Assembly (NCBI RefSeq): GCF_024204685.1
Contig: NZ_CP100350.1
Span: 558,001 to 622,000, forward strand
DNA length: 64,000 bases
From: Gilvimarinus sp. DA14
Lineage (GTDB): Bacteria > Pseudomonadota > Gammaproteobacteria > Pseudomonadales > Cellvibrionaceae
Reading direction: 5' to 3'
Under the pieces are notes generated by a model. The model made no database searches. It saw only the letters and a list, made by a program, of their open reading frames with translations, and was not told where the DNA came from. The position numbers were made by a program, and so were the translations under genes. Below are positions 1-9,210 of this stretch, piece by piece (the first letter of the stretch is position 1; each line of letters begins with the position of its first letter).

Positions 1-920
1 GCAAGTGTTGTCTGAGTCAGCAAATCCAGCGCTTCAGCGATAATGAAGCGGCTTTTCTCTTCAGTTTTGCGGTGTGCCAGGGTCATTACCGAGCCCCGCT
101 TGATCTGTTTGGCAAGAATCGGCACCAGTCGCCCCGCGCTGACAAACTGGGCCGCGTACTGGGCGGGCATAAAGCCGACATAGCGCCCCGAGAGAATCAG
201 AAAGGCAATGGCTTCAAGGTTGGCGGTGTAGCTGACATCACCCAAGAGGTCATAACCGAGACACGCAATGTCGGACTCGTTGAGGAAATTGCGGGCGGCA
301 AAGTTCTGATGTTTGAGTTCATTCAGTAAACGCTCACCGCCCACCCCTTGTACCTGCAAGCGCGCGGCCGGGTTGTCCGGCGCGGCGTAAAGATAATCCA
401 GCTCTTCGTATATGGGGCGATACTGCAGCGCATCGTGGTAGCGCTCGAAGATGCCCAAAGCAATGTCGATGCGTTTATCCAGCAGATATTTTTCTAGCTC
501 GTAGGGAGTTTTCACATACAAATCGATGTGCAGAGCAGACGAAAAATGCTCGCCCAATTCGGTGATGGCGCGATCGAGGCGAAAACGAGTTTCGCCGATA
601 ATATTGTCGATCACGCCGATGGCGAGGCGACCCGAGCCATGCCCACCTAAACTTTCAGTGCGGTGCTCAAAAGAGCGAAACGAGGCGAACAACTTAAGCG
701 CTTCATCGGCCACCTGCTGCCCCTCCGGGGTAAGGCGAAACCCCTGTCGGCCGCGCTCGCAGAGTGTGAGGCCCAGGCGCGCCTCAAGTGCGCTAAGACT
801 GCGACTGATGGCCGATGCGTCTTTATTGAGCAGCGTTTGTGCGTTGGAGATGCCATTGGCCTCTATCACCGCTAAAAATACTTCCAGCCCTTTGATGGCG
901 CTGCTATCAATTTTGATCAT
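1..920 (-). CDS. LysR-family transcriptional regulator, C-terminus cut by window edge
   Basis: Reading the minus strand from the ATG at 920-918 gives about 306 codons without a stop, running off the window start. The first 60 residues have the LysR winged-HTH pattern: a helix-turn-helix with 'ASAISRSLSALEARLGLTLCERGRQGFRLTPEG', shown here only as the family hallmark (A-x-S-R-x-L-x-x-L-E followed by L-F/C-x-R and L-T-x-x-G). The remainder fits a periplasmic-binding-protein-like effector domain. It is divergent from the TonB-dependent receptor at 1357, and 436 bp separate the two starts, so it may control that receptor, as LysR regulators often act on divergent neighbours. The effector is unknown. 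Because the stop codon lies outside the window, total length cannot be judged, though roughly 300 residues is the usual family size. Confidence 0.85.
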   Translation of the reverse strand, partial: MIKIDSSAIKGLEVFLAVIEANGISNAQTLLNKDASAISRSLSALEARLGLTLCERGRQGFRLTPEGQQVADEALKLFASFRSFEHRTESLGGHGSGRLAIGVIDNIIGETRFRLDRAITELGEHFSSALHIDLYVKTPYELEKYLLDKRIDIALGIFERYHDALQYRPIYEELDYLYAAPDNPAARLQVQGVGGERLLNELKHQNFAARNFLNESDIACLGYDLLGDVSYTANLEAIAFLILSGRYVGFMPAQYAAQFVSAGRLVPILAKQIKRGSVMTLAHRKTEEKSRFIIAEALDLLTQTTL

Positions 921-1356
921 ACATTCGTGTCCGCTGTGTGCTGCTTTGCCTCTAAGAGCATACAGACAAGTCTCTTCGAGCGGAATTTTTTGGCTCACCA
1001 GCCAATCTGGTAGCGCTGCTCGCCACCCTATCCACATATAGCCGCAGGATTGTAGCGCCTAAATTCTTTGCCGCGCCGACCAGCTAGGCAAAAGCGCTGA
1101 ATCTGTATTGGCGCAAAAAGCATTGTTCTGTGCAAACTTTGAACACCTGGGTAAAGCTATGTAAACAAAAGTGTAACCGTTTACATAAATCGTTAAGGTC
1201 CCGCCCTAGCTATAAAAGATCGGATAAATAGCACATAAAAATTTACCGCTTCTCGCGTCATCTGAACGGAGCCGTGCAGCATGAGGTTTTGCCCACCTAA
1301 TAACCTCAGAAGCGCGTGAAGCGATTCCATAATTGATAAAAAATGAGGATGCCCAT
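921..1356. other. Divergent intergenic region, LysR gene / TonB receptor
   Basis: 436 bp between two divergent starts. No convincing small gene is present. The only distinct site is the LacI-type palindrome at 1172-1185, listed separately. About 130 nt of probable leader precede the receptor start, and GAGGA at 1345-1349 sits 7 nt before the ATG at 1357. Confidence 0.6.
1172..1185. promoter_or_regulatory. LacI-family type operator, TGTAACCGTTTACA
   Basis: The 14-mer TGTAACCGTTTACA is a near-perfect palindrome with half-sites TGTAA and TTACA around a central CG, the classic LacI-family operator form. It lies about 170 bp upstream of the TonB-dependent receptor start. LacI regulators commonly control carbohydrate-uptake TonB receptors in Xanthomonas and Caulobacter. 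No LacI gene is visible in this window, so the cognate regulator must be elsewhere. A second partial half-site (ATGTAAACA) lies just upstream, around 1160-1168. Confidence 0.5.
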
Positions 1357-4300
1357 ATGCAAAATAAACAACAAAAGCGTTTACTATCATTAGCCGTAGC
1401 GGCCGTATCTGCAGGCCTAACAGCCCTACCCGCAAGCGCACAGAATACTACCGATGAGTCTTTAGGACAGCTGGAAGAAGTGGTTGTCATCGGTATTCGT
1501 GGATCGCAAGAGGCGGCCGTGGATATCAAACGAGACTCTTCAATTATTGTCGACTCGATTGTTGCTGAAGACATTGGCAAGCTTCCGGACGTGACCATTG
1601 CTGACTCGCTTCAGCGTGTAACCGGTGTGCAAATACAGCGTACCGCCGGGGAAGGCACCAGCCTTAATATTCGCGGTATGCCGCAGGTTTTGACCACCCT
1701 GAATGGCGAGCAGTTTTTGAGCCCCTGGTCCATTACCGATGTTGGAGCCAACTACTCCGATATTCCCGCCACCATGATCTCCGGTGTAGACGTGTACAAA
1801 TCGCAAAGCGCGGCCCTGTCTGTGGGCGGTATTTCTGGCGTTGTGGATTTAAAAACCCGTCGCCCGCGCAATCTTGACCAGGGTTGGACCGCTGCTGCCG
1901 GCGCCGAGATGTCGCAGGGCTCCATCACTGAAGAAGACAACTACAACTTCAATGCGTTTGTCGGCTACAACGGTGACCGTTTTGGTTTTACCCTGGGTGG
2001 CTTTCAAACCGATTCAAACTCTGCCAACTACCAGATTCGCGAAGACCTGCGTCTGGGCTTTGTTAACCAGGGCGGCGACCCGCTGGACTTAAACAACAAC
2101 GGCAATCTGAACGATCGCTACCTAGTGCCCGGCGCCTATGGAGTGAGCGCCTTTGTCATGGAGCGCGAGCGCGAAGGTATGTCCGGCTCCTTCCAGTTTG
2201 ATATTTCCGACAGTCTGGAACTGACCACCGATGTTTTCTACACCAAGATGGATCAATACGATCGCGGTGTGCGCACGCAATTTAACGGCAGCAACAGCGA
2301 TGCTTACGACGTGCTGCGCCCAGGTACCGAAACCAGTTACGAGACAACAGTTCCGGCTGAAGGTGACACCCCTGCGCGCGACATTAATTCTATTCAAGTC
2401 GCTGTGGTGGAAGCGCCGGACTTTCAGGCGACCACGCAGAGCACGCAAAACCACACCGAATCGCTCAATGCCAATATTGAATTGGCGTTTGACAACGGCG
2501 GGCCATTCACAGGTTCTGTGCGCTACATTCACGGCGATGCAGAAAAAACTTACGAAAACGCCACCTTCCAGCAAGGCACGCCCGAGTGGTACTGGGTAGA
2601 CGAAAACAACGACGGCATTGATGACCCGGTTGAGCCTTTCTGGGTGACCGTCGATTACCGCGAAGAATATCCGACATTCCAGTTTGAGGATGATCTCTCA
2701 AGCACTGATCGCCTGAATCTGTTCCAGGCGTTTGCCGACGGCGTTGAACAAGAAGCCACCCTGGATGTTGCCCGCGCCGACGGCTCCTATGAGTTTGATT
2801 TCGCCAACTTCACCTCGGTGGACTTTGGTGTGCGCTACGGTCGCCGCGACGTGGATAACGAGCGTTTTATCTATATGACGCCTACCGGTTACTACTCCAC
2901 CTGGGCCGACCCGAATGTACCGGAAGATCTGTGGTATGAACCCCTGCCCGGCGATTACAAGTGGCAGCAGTATCCGGATTGGAATGACTTTGCCGGCAAT
3001 GCACAGCTGGGTATTGAACCCTATGATGAGCTGCGTGGCATGCTCACTTCATACAACGACTTTGGCCCCTTCGGCGGCTGGGGCGACGGCGTAGCAGCGC
3101 TGGACCCTCATGTGCTGGATGATCTGGACGGCTTTATGGAGTTTGTTTACCCAGGGTCCGAGCGCTTTACCGATCCGTCGCGCGCCTACTCAGTGGTTGA
3201 AGAAGAAACCTCAGGTTATGTGCAGCTAAATTTTGCCAATGACGAAGGCCTGTTCGGTATTCCGTTTGAAGGTAACTTCGGTGTGCAGGTGGTAGAGACC
3301 AAGCGCGAAGTGGTTAATGCCCTCTACGATCAGCAGGCTGTACCTGAAGATGGCACCTACTACGGTGGCGGCTACCCGGCGACCTATGGCGAGCCCCAAG
3401 GCTGGCAGATTATGTACAAAACTCTCGGCACCGAGACCACTGAAACTTCGTTTACCGATGTGCTGCCCTCGTTCAACATAAACTTCTTCCCCCGAGAAGA
3501 CGTCATCGTTCGCTTTGGCTACGCCGAAACCATGTCACGTAACGATTTAGCGAACGTCGGCTCGGGTGAATCCCTTTGGTATCAGGAATACAAGGTCTAT
3601 ACCGAAGACGGAAACCAGAGCGATGAGAATGGCAACTACAACGTCGTTACCAGCCCGGGTGGTGGTAATGATCAGGGTAACCCCTATGTCGATCCATGGC
3701 GCGCCAATAACTACAACCTTTCTACCGAGTGGTACTTTGCCGACGGCGGTATTTTGGGGGCCAGCATCTTCTTGATTGAGGTAGAAAGTGCAACTCAGTC
3801 AATGCAGGAGGCCCGCGCCTACCCAGACTCTGACGGTGTGGTACGCCGTACCGCCAACGTCTGGACAACGCAGAATGTGCCCGCCTCGGACCTGCAGGGT
3901 ATTGAGCTGGGCTACAAGCAGGCTTTTACTTTCCTCCCTGGCGTGCTGAGCAACACCGGTATTGAGGCTAACTACACCTACTCGGATAACGACTCGGGCG
4001 CTGTGGATTTAGAAGGTAATGCCTTCCCGCTGCAATCGAACTCCGAGCATCAGGCCAACTTGATTCTGTGGTATCAGGGTGAGCAGCTCAGCTCGCGTAT
4101 TGCCTACAACTGGCGCAGCGAAATCTTTCAGGGTCAGGCGGGCTTAAACACCAACGAAGCGCCTATTAGCCTGGGTAACTGGAGTGAGCCAGCCGGTTAT
4201 CTGGATGCCTCTGTGAACTACGATGTCAACGAGAACTTTACCGTTTACCTGCAGGGTACCAACCTGACCGAAACGGATTATCGCAACTACTCGCAGTTTG

Positions 4301-4368
4301 AGGACTCCTTCTACTCACTTAGCGTGCAAGAGCGCCGGGTAGCGGTTGGTTTACGCGCACGCTTGTAA
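1357..4368 (+). CDS. TonB-dependent outer membrane receptor (carbohydrate type)
   Basis: Outer membrane active transporter of 1003 residues. A signal peptide of about 29 residues ends at ASA|Q. A TonB-box-like stretch EEVVVIG is at residues 40-46, followed by a plug domain with the IAEDIGKLPDxTIADSLQRVTGVQIQR type sequence typical of the 'TonB-Xanth-Caul' subfamily, then a long beta-barrel rich in alternating aromatic residues. The first in-frame TTG at 1333 would add 8 residues, but the ATG at 1357 has GAGGA 7 nt upstream and starts directly with the signal peptide, so I chose it. Barrel size near 1000 residues and many aromatic residues suggest oligosaccharide uptake; the substrate is not known. 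The chain ends in -RARL, not the usual terminal Phe. A terminator follows, so it is probably monocistronic. Confidence 0.9.
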   Translation: MQNKQQKRLLSLAVAAVSAGLTALPASAQNTTDESLGQLEEVVVIGIRGSQEAAVDIKRDSSIIVDSIVAEDIGKLPDVTIADSLQRVTGVQIQRTAGEGTSLNIRGMPQVLTTLNGEQFLSPWSITDVGANYSDIPATMISGVDVYKSQSAALSVGGISGVVDLKTRRPRNLDQGWTAAAGAEMSQGSITEEDNYNFNAFVGYNGDRFGFTLGGFQTDSNSANYQIREDLRLGFVNQGGDPLDLNNNGNLNDRYLVPGAYGVSAFVMEREREGMSGSFQFDISDSLELTTDVFYTKMDQYDRGVRTQFNGSNSDAYDVLRPGTETSYETTVPAEGDTPARDINSIQVAVVEAPDFQATTQSTQNHTESLNANIELAFDNGGPFTGSVRYIHGDAEKTYENATFQQGTPEWYWVDENNDGIDDPVEPFWVTVDYREEYPTFQFEDDLSSTDRLNLFQAFADGVEQEATLDVARADGSYEFDFANFTSVDFGVRYGRRDVDNERFIYMTPTGYYSTWADPNVPEDLWYEPLPGDYKWQQYPDWNDFAGNAQLGIEPYDELRGMLTSYNDFGPFGGWGDGVAALDPHVLDDLDGFMEFVYPGSERFTDPSRAYSVVEEETSGYVQLNFANDEGLFGIPFEGNFGVQVVETKREVVNALYDQQAVPEDGTYYGGGYPATYGEPQGWQIMYKTLGTETTETSFTDVLPSFNINFFPREDVIVRFGYAETMSRNDLANVGSGESLWYQEYKVYTEDGNQSDENGNYNVVTSPGGGNDQGNPYVDPWRANNYNLSTEWYFADGGILGASIFLIEVESATQSMQEARAYPDSDGVVRRTANVWTTQNVPASDLQGIELGYKQAFTFLPGVLSNTGIEANYTYSDNDSGAVDLEGNAFPLQSNSEHQANLILWYQGEQLSSRIAYNWRSEIFQGQAGLNTNEAPISLGNWSEPAGYLDASVNYDVNENFTVYLQGTNLTETDYRNYSQFEDSFYSLSVQERRVAVGLRARL

Positions 4369-4414
4369 AACCTATTAAGTTACGTGTTCTACTCTCCTTT
4401 GTAGAGCTTGCTTT

Positions 4415-4441
4415 GGGGTCAGATTTTCTGGCCCCTTTTTT
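4415..4441 (+). terminator. Intrinsic terminator after TonB receptor
   Basis: An 8-bp stem (GGGGTCAG paired with CTGGCCCC, one G-U pair) with a 5-nt loop is followed by a run of T. It ends the transcript of the receptor at 1357-4368. Confidence 0.8.
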
Positions 4442-4527
4442 ATGGGCGGCGTAAGCTGTCATAATGCGCTGATCTTGCTGGTATAAAATCGCGTATCATA
4501 CAGTGTGTGTAGACACCTGGAGGGTGC

Positions 4528-5958
4528 GTGACAGATACGCTCAAGCAATCGTTTTTCCCCGGTTTGAATGGTCCGCTGGCCATTGTGGATATCGAAACCA
4601 CCGGCGGCAATGTAACTCGTGACCGCATCACCGAAATTGGTATTGTGACGGTGGATGATAAAGGCGTGCACGAATGGAGTACGCTGATAAACCCGGGTAT
4701 GGCAATTCCCAAGACTGTGCAGGCGTTAACCGGAATCGACAATGAAATGGTCGCCGATGCGCCGCGTTTTGAGCAGGTGGCAAAACAAATCTGGCTGCGT
4801 CTAGAGGGCAAAGTTTTTATTGCCCATAATGTCCGCTTTGACTACGGTTTTATTCGCAATGCGTTTGCCGACCTGGGCTTTCCCGTACAGCTAAATTTGT
4901 TGTGCACGGTGAAGCTATCTCGCGCTTTATATCCGGAGTTTAAGCGTCATGGTTTGGAGGCAATCATTCAGCGGTTTGATATTCCCACATCGGCACGGCA
5001 TCGCGCCTTGGCCGACGCCCGTGCCACCTATCATTTTTTAACAATCGCCCAACAAGAAAAGACCGCAGCAGCATTTATGACTGCGGTGCAAGGGCAAACA
5101 AGGCGCCCCAGCCTGCCGCCTGGGCTTGAGCCCGGTGTCATCGAGCGCCTGCCGAACACACCCGGGGTGTATTACTTTTACGGCGACAACGACAATTTGT
5201 TGTACATCGGCAAAAGCATCAATGTCCGCAAGCGTGTGATGTCGCACTTTAGCGCTGATAAAGCCAGCGCTAAAGCCATGGCCATGTGCCAGCAAATTCG
5301 CGACATTCAGGCCGAGCCCACCACCGGTGAATTAAGTGCGCTACTGCTCGAGTCGGCCGAGATAAAAAAACACCAGCCCATTTTTAACCGCCGCCTGCGC
5401 AGATTAAGCAAGCTGTATACATTGCAATTGCAAGAAGATGACGCAGGCTTGCTGCGCCCGCATATTCTCCCCGTTGGCGAGGCCCAAAGACAGTTAAAAA
5501 TGTACGGGTTGTTCCCCTCGCAGAAAAAAGCCCGTAACGCATTGCTCGAAGCGGCCAAGCCCGCGGGCCTTTGTGATCATGTGGTACTCACCGACACACC
5601 CGCGGTTGTTGCCTGCATGGGGTGGCAGTTAAACCGCTGTCGCGGTTTGTGTACTGGCAGTATTTCCACGGTTCAACACAATGTGTGGATGATGGAATCT
5701 CTGGCAAAACTTGCGCTGCAAGCTTGGCCCTATCCGGGCCCGGTTTGTTTGCTGGAACATGCGCAAAACGGCGAGCAGTACACCGCTTTTTTGATTGATA
5801 ATTGGTGCCTGTTAGCCTCTCAATCCGGCATTGGTGAACCGGATATGGATGATTTACGCGCATCGGCGGCGGAGCCTGCGCTAGACAGAGACTTATACCG
5901 CTACCTGAGCAAGGCCATTCTAAAAGGCGCACAACAAACTCAATTAATTCCCCTGTAA
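4528..5958 (+). CDS. DnaQ-like 3'-5' exonuclease fused to GIY-YIG (UvrC/Cho-like) nuclease
   Basis: Two-domain nuclease of 476 residues starting at GTG, with GGAGG 4 nt upstream. Residues 15-175 are a DEDDh exonuclease: D21-I-E23 (motif I), D105 in HNVRFD (motif II), and H158 with D163 (motif III), as in DNA polymerase III epsilon. Residues about 205-310 are a GIY-YIG nuclease with GVYYFY (213-218), LLYIG (224-228), Arg in NVRKRV and the conserved Glu/Asn in the E-x-A-x-I-K-x-x-x-P-x-x-N segment, as in UvrC and Cho. The C-terminal ~150 residues resemble the region after the nuclease in other family members. The DnaQ-GIY-YIG fusion is a known though poorly studied family, probably active in DNA repair or branch processing. 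It lies alone between two TonB receptors. Confidence 0.85.
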   Translation: MTDTLKQSFFPGLNGPLAIVDIETTGGNVTRDRITEIGIVTVDDKGVHEWSTLINPGMAIPKTVQALTGIDNEMVADAPRFEQVAKQIWLRLEGKVFIAHNVRFDYGFIRNAFADLGFPVQLNLLCTVKLSRALYPEFKRHGLEAIIQRFDIPTSARHRALADARATYHFLTIAQQEKTAAAFMTAVQGQTRRPSLPPGLEPGVIERLPNTPGVYYFYGDNDNLLYIGKSINVRKRVMSHFSADKASAKAMAMCQQIRDIQAEPTTGELSALLLESAEIKKHQPIFNRRLRRLSKLYTLQLQEDDAGLLRPHILPVGEAQRQLKMYGLFPSQKKARNALLEAAKPAGLCDHVVLTDTPAVVACMGWQLNRCRGLCTGSISTVQHNVWMMESLAKLALQAWPYPGPVCLLEHAQNGEQYTAFLIDNWCLLASQSGIGEPDMDDLRASAAEPALDRDLYRYLSKAILKGAQQTQLIPL

Positions 5959-6074
5959 ACCTACTCGTTTATTTCTTCCTGACTTGTGCAATCTGGTTGG
6001 CACGCCCTGTTTGACCCGGTGCGCAGCATTACTTTTATTAACAAATCTATTTATCCAACCCCCTTATAGTCCAA

Positions 6075-6103
6075 TTGACACAATATTTTTTCGGGGCTAG
6101 TAT
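6075..6103 (+). promoter_or_regulatory. Sigma70-type promoter for TonB receptor at 6212
   Basis: TTGACA at 6075-6080 is followed after exactly 17 nt by TAGTAT at 6098-6103, which matches the sigma70 consensus closely. It is about 110 bp upstream of the receptor start. Confidence 0.65.
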
Positions 6104-6118
6104 CCGCAGCTAACGCCA

Positions 6119-6129
6119 CTTGTATACTA
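6119..6129. promoter_or_regulatory. Possible GntR-type operator (TTGTATACTAG)
   Basis: The near-palindrome TTGTATACTAG is centred on GTATAC, a core seen in some FadR/UxuR-type GntR operators. It lies just downstream of the predicted -10 element, where a repressor would block initiation. A GntR/FCD regulator is encoded at 9211-9927, directly after this receptor gene. The link is inference from position only. Confidence 0.22.
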
Positions 6130-6211
6130 GTGGCCTAAAGACCGCAGAGCGTTTAATCAGACTAGTTTTGCGGACACATAAAAATAAGTTCACCAGTAGA
6201 GGACTCGCTCA

Positions 6212-9058
6212 ATGCCAACCAAGCCACACTTTAATCACTCAAAGCTCGGCCTACTGAGCCTGTTAATTGCCGGCTCTGCCACAACCATGGCACAAACTGC
6301 CAATAACGACACCGCGCAATCCAGCCAAGGCGCTGCCATTGAGGAGGTCGTTATTACCGGCTACCGAGGTAGCCTACTTAACTCCACCGCCGCAAAGCGC
6401 GACTCAGTGGGCTTCTCCGATGAAGTTTTCTCGGACGACATCGGTAAAATGCCCAGCCAGAACCTGGCAGAATCGTTAAGTCGTATCCCCGGCGTTAACA
6501 TTAACCGTGAAGTAACCGGCGAAGGTCAGCAGATTTCTGTGCGCGGCTTGGGCCCCTCTTTTACCAAAGTGGTGTTAAACGGTAATTCCATGTCCGTGGC
6601 CTCAATGGGTGACATGAACCAAAACGGCAGTGATGGTCGGCAGGTTAGCCTAGATATTTTTCCGCCCGAGCTGTTTAAAAGCTTAAGCGTGAATAAAACC
6701 GCAACCGCGCAGCAAATCGAAGGTGGTGTATCGGGTTACGTAAATATGAAAACCCTGAGACCTTCTGATTTGGGTGAAGGCCATACCTTCAATGTTGGCG
6801 TCGATGGTGTGTACAAAGAAGCGACCAGTTCAACCAGCCCTAAAGGTGCCCTCACCTACAGCTTTTCTAACGATACTTTTGGCGTGTTAACCAGCGTTGT
6901 CGCTCAGTCTAATGACCATGGTATTGACGGTTACGAGGTTATTGGCAACGTATTGCAAGGCGTTTGCCTGGGGGAACCTGGTACTAACGCCTGTGCTGAT
7001 GGCAGTGGCGATGGTCTGCGTTATTCCAATATTGCCACCCCCGATTACGCCGCTGCACACCCAGGCGTGAATGTAGGCGATGTGATTGATATCAGCGGCG
7101 AGCAAGCGACATATGATGCGATGCAGCTGCCGTACATTGGTCGTATGGTCTCCACCAACGGCAAAAAAGACAGTATTTCTGCGTTGGTTTCGCTTGAGTA
7201 CACGCCAAACGATGATATTACTGCCGCGCTGGATTTTTTAACCGCCGACACCGCGAACGAATACACGCGCGATGAGATTTCCCACTTTTATCGTCGCAAC
7301 TATGTGTACCAGCCCATTCCGTCTGACATAGTGCTGGACAGTAAAAACCAAGTGGTTTCAGGCACATTCTACGGCACATCGCCCTGGATTGGGTCCCAGG
7401 ACTACGACGAAGAAACCAGCTTTACCAGCATTATGCCGAGTGTTGACTGGCAAATTTCTGATGATTTCTCGATGGCCGCCTCGGCAAGTTTTACCGATTC
7501 AGAATTTTCACGCTACAACCCTTATGGGTTGATGTTTGGCGCCAACACCACTTTGGAATACGCCAATGACGGCATTGTGCCCTCGGTAAACTACGGCAGC
7601 ACTAACGACTACGCCAACTACACCACCCACGACGGCGAAGACCGTATTCGCGCCAGCCATACCGAGCGCGAGACTTCTACCACAGGCTTTCACGTTGATT
7701 TTGCGTACGGTGAAGATGCTGAGCGCAACGGGTTTAAATTTGGTATTCACCACGACCAAATGGAATCTACCCGTCAAACCTTCTTGCCTGTGTTTTCCAT
7801 GGAGTACGATGGCAATGCGGATGGTTCCGTCACCATGGCTGAGTACCTTGAAGGCTCGGGTGCAACGGCAGAGCTAACAAACAACATTCAAAATTATATT
7901 CGCACGGTTAATTTTGGTTCGAATATCGACGGCTGGGGCGGTGTACAAAGCTTTGGCGCGACTGACTGGTCCGCCATGAAAGATTTAATCGGCTTCGACC
8001 AGTGGCAGGAAGAGCAGCAAAACCTGACCAACATTGAAGAAGAAGTTACCGCTCTTTATTTAGAGTTTAATACTGAAACTGAAATTGGCGGTCGACTGCT
8101 GCGTACCAACAGTGGCGTACGCGCGGTAAAAACCGATCAATTTGTGGAAGACCAAACCGGTGCCACCAGTGAAAGTTATGATCGTGTTCTACCCTCATTC
8201 AGCGCGGTGTACGATTTAACCGACGACATTAAACTGCGTACCAGTGCATCGCGCAGTTTAACCCGCGCTAACCCCAGCGACATGTTCCCCGGGGCGCAGT
8301 GGGATGGATCGGGCATTGATGTAGTGCGTGTGGGTAACCCGGGCCTGGCGCCCTTTGAATCCACCAACTTGGATATCGGCGGCGAGTGGTACTTTAGCGA
8401 TATGGGTTACGTGGGCTTAACCTATTACACCAAAGATATCACCGGCTTTACTTACCAGGATACCATCTTGGAAAATCTGGATAACCTGGGCCAGTACGGT
8501 GTAGATTTAAGCGAGCTGACTCCAACTCAGCTTGAGGCCGAATCCATTTGCACACCTAACTGCACCGTACAAGTTATTACCCGTGTGAACAGTCGTGAAG
8601 CCAGTACACTTAAAGGCTTTGAATTGATCTGGGTACAGCCACTGGACTTTTTGGTGGAAGGTTTAGGTTTTAATGCCAGCGCCAACAAAATTGAAGATGA
8701 CTCGCCCGAAGGCGCCGAAATTACCGGCGTGTCTGATTCGTATAACCTGACCGGTTACTACGAAAATGATGTCTTTCAGGCGCGGGTTACACTCTACCAT
8801 CAAGAAGGCGCTGTGGCCTTTAACTCTTGGGGTCAGGATGTAGAAACCCGCGATCGCTCGCAGGTGGATGTATCGGCCAGTTACCGTTTGCCGGTAATGC
8901 AGGATAACGACCTGACGCTCACCTTTGACGCTTACAATGTTAACAACGAACCCTTGTCAACGCGCTTTGTGGGCGACGGTGTAGAGGAAGATTCACAGTC
9001 CTACAATGTGTATTACCCGGGCGCCACTTACACCATGGGTGTGCGCGCATCGTTTTAA
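6212..9058 (+). CDS. TonB-dependent outer membrane receptor (carbohydrate type)
   Basis: Outer membrane transporter of 948 residues. Its signal peptide ends near TMA|Q (residue 27/28), and a TonB-box-like IEEVVITG lies at residues 43-50. The plug domain has the DIGKMPSQNLAESLSRIPG and ISVRGLGPSFTKVVLNG patterns of the same subfamily as the receptor at 1357. The barrel ends in the canonical terminal Phe (VRASF), the signal for BAM insertion. GAGGA lies about 9 nt before the ATG. Only the general architecture is shared with the upstream receptor; they do not look like recent duplicates. The substrate is unknown, though nearby carbohydrate genes make a sugar plausible. An intrinsic terminator follows, and the next gene is convergent. 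Confidence 0.9.
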   Translation: MPTKPHFNHSKLGLLSLLIAGSATTMAQTANNDTAQSSQGAAIEEVVITGYRGSLLNSTAAKRDSVGFSDEVFSDDIGKMPSQNLAESLSRIPGVNINREVTGEGQQISVRGLGPSFTKVVLNGNSMSVASMGDMNQNGSDGRQVSLDIFPPELFKSLSVNKTATAQQIEGGVSGYVNMKTLRPSDLGEGHTFNVGVDGVYKEATSSTSPKGALTYSFSNDTFGVLTSVVAQSNDHGIDGYEVIGNVLQGVCLGEPGTNACADGSGDGLRYSNIATPDYAAAHPGVNVGDVIDISGEQATYDAMQLPYIGRMVSTNGKKDSISALVSLEYTPNDDITAALDFLTADTANEYTRDEISHFYRRNYVYQPIPSDIVLDSKNQVVSGTFYGTSPWIGSQDYDEETSFTSIMPSVDWQISDDFSMAASASFTDSEFSRYNPYGLMFGANTTLEYANDGIVPSVNYGSTNDYANYTTHDGEDRIRASHTERETSTTGFHVDFAYGEDAERNGFKFGIHHDQMESTRQTFLPVFSMEYDGNADGSVTMAEYLEGSGATAELTNNIQNYIRTVNFGSNIDGWGGVQSFGATDWSAMKDLIGFDQWQEEQQNLTNIEEEVTALYLEFNTETEIGGRLLRTNSGVRAVKTDQFVEDQTGATSESYDRVLPSFSAVYDLTDDIKLRTSASRSLTRANPSDMFPGAQWDGSGIDVVRVGNPGLAPFESTNLDIGGEWYFSDMGYVGLTYYTKDITGFTYQDTILENLDNLGQYGVDLSELTPTQLEAESICTPNCTVQVITRVNSREASTLKGFELIWVQPLDFLVEGLGFNASANKIEDDSPEGAEITGVSDSYNLTGYYENDVFQARVTLYHQEGAVAFNSWGQDVETRDRSQVDVSASYRLPVMQDNDLTLTFDAYNVNNEPLSTRFVGDGVEEDSQSYNVYYPGATYTMGVRASF

Positions 9059-9156
9059 CGGTATTCACAGTTTAAACGAATGAGGCTTAACAGCATTAGG
9101 CGCCGCGTAGGCGCCACTGATTTACTGATGCTCTCCCTAGCATGATGTAAACGCTT

Positions 9157-9182
9157 AGCCCCGCTTGCGCGGGGCTTTTTTA
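9157..9182 (+). terminator. Intrinsic terminator after second TonB receptor
   Basis: A perfect 8-bp stem (AGCCCCGC paired with GCGGGGCT) with a TTGC loop is followed by six T. It may also stop transcripts from the convergent GntR gene on the other strand. Confidence 0.9.
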
Positions 9183-9210
9183 TGCCGGGAGTTTGCTAAG
9201 CAAGCTCTGA

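Noticed and set aside
526-1041. 171-codon plus-strand ORF at the window start
   Set aside because: It is antisense to the LysR gene, whose HTH and effector domain are clear.
9146-9158. TGTAAACGCTTAG, similar to a LacI operator
   Set aside because: It sits at the 3' end of the second TonB receptor, against its terminator, with no promoter downstream; a chance match is more likely.
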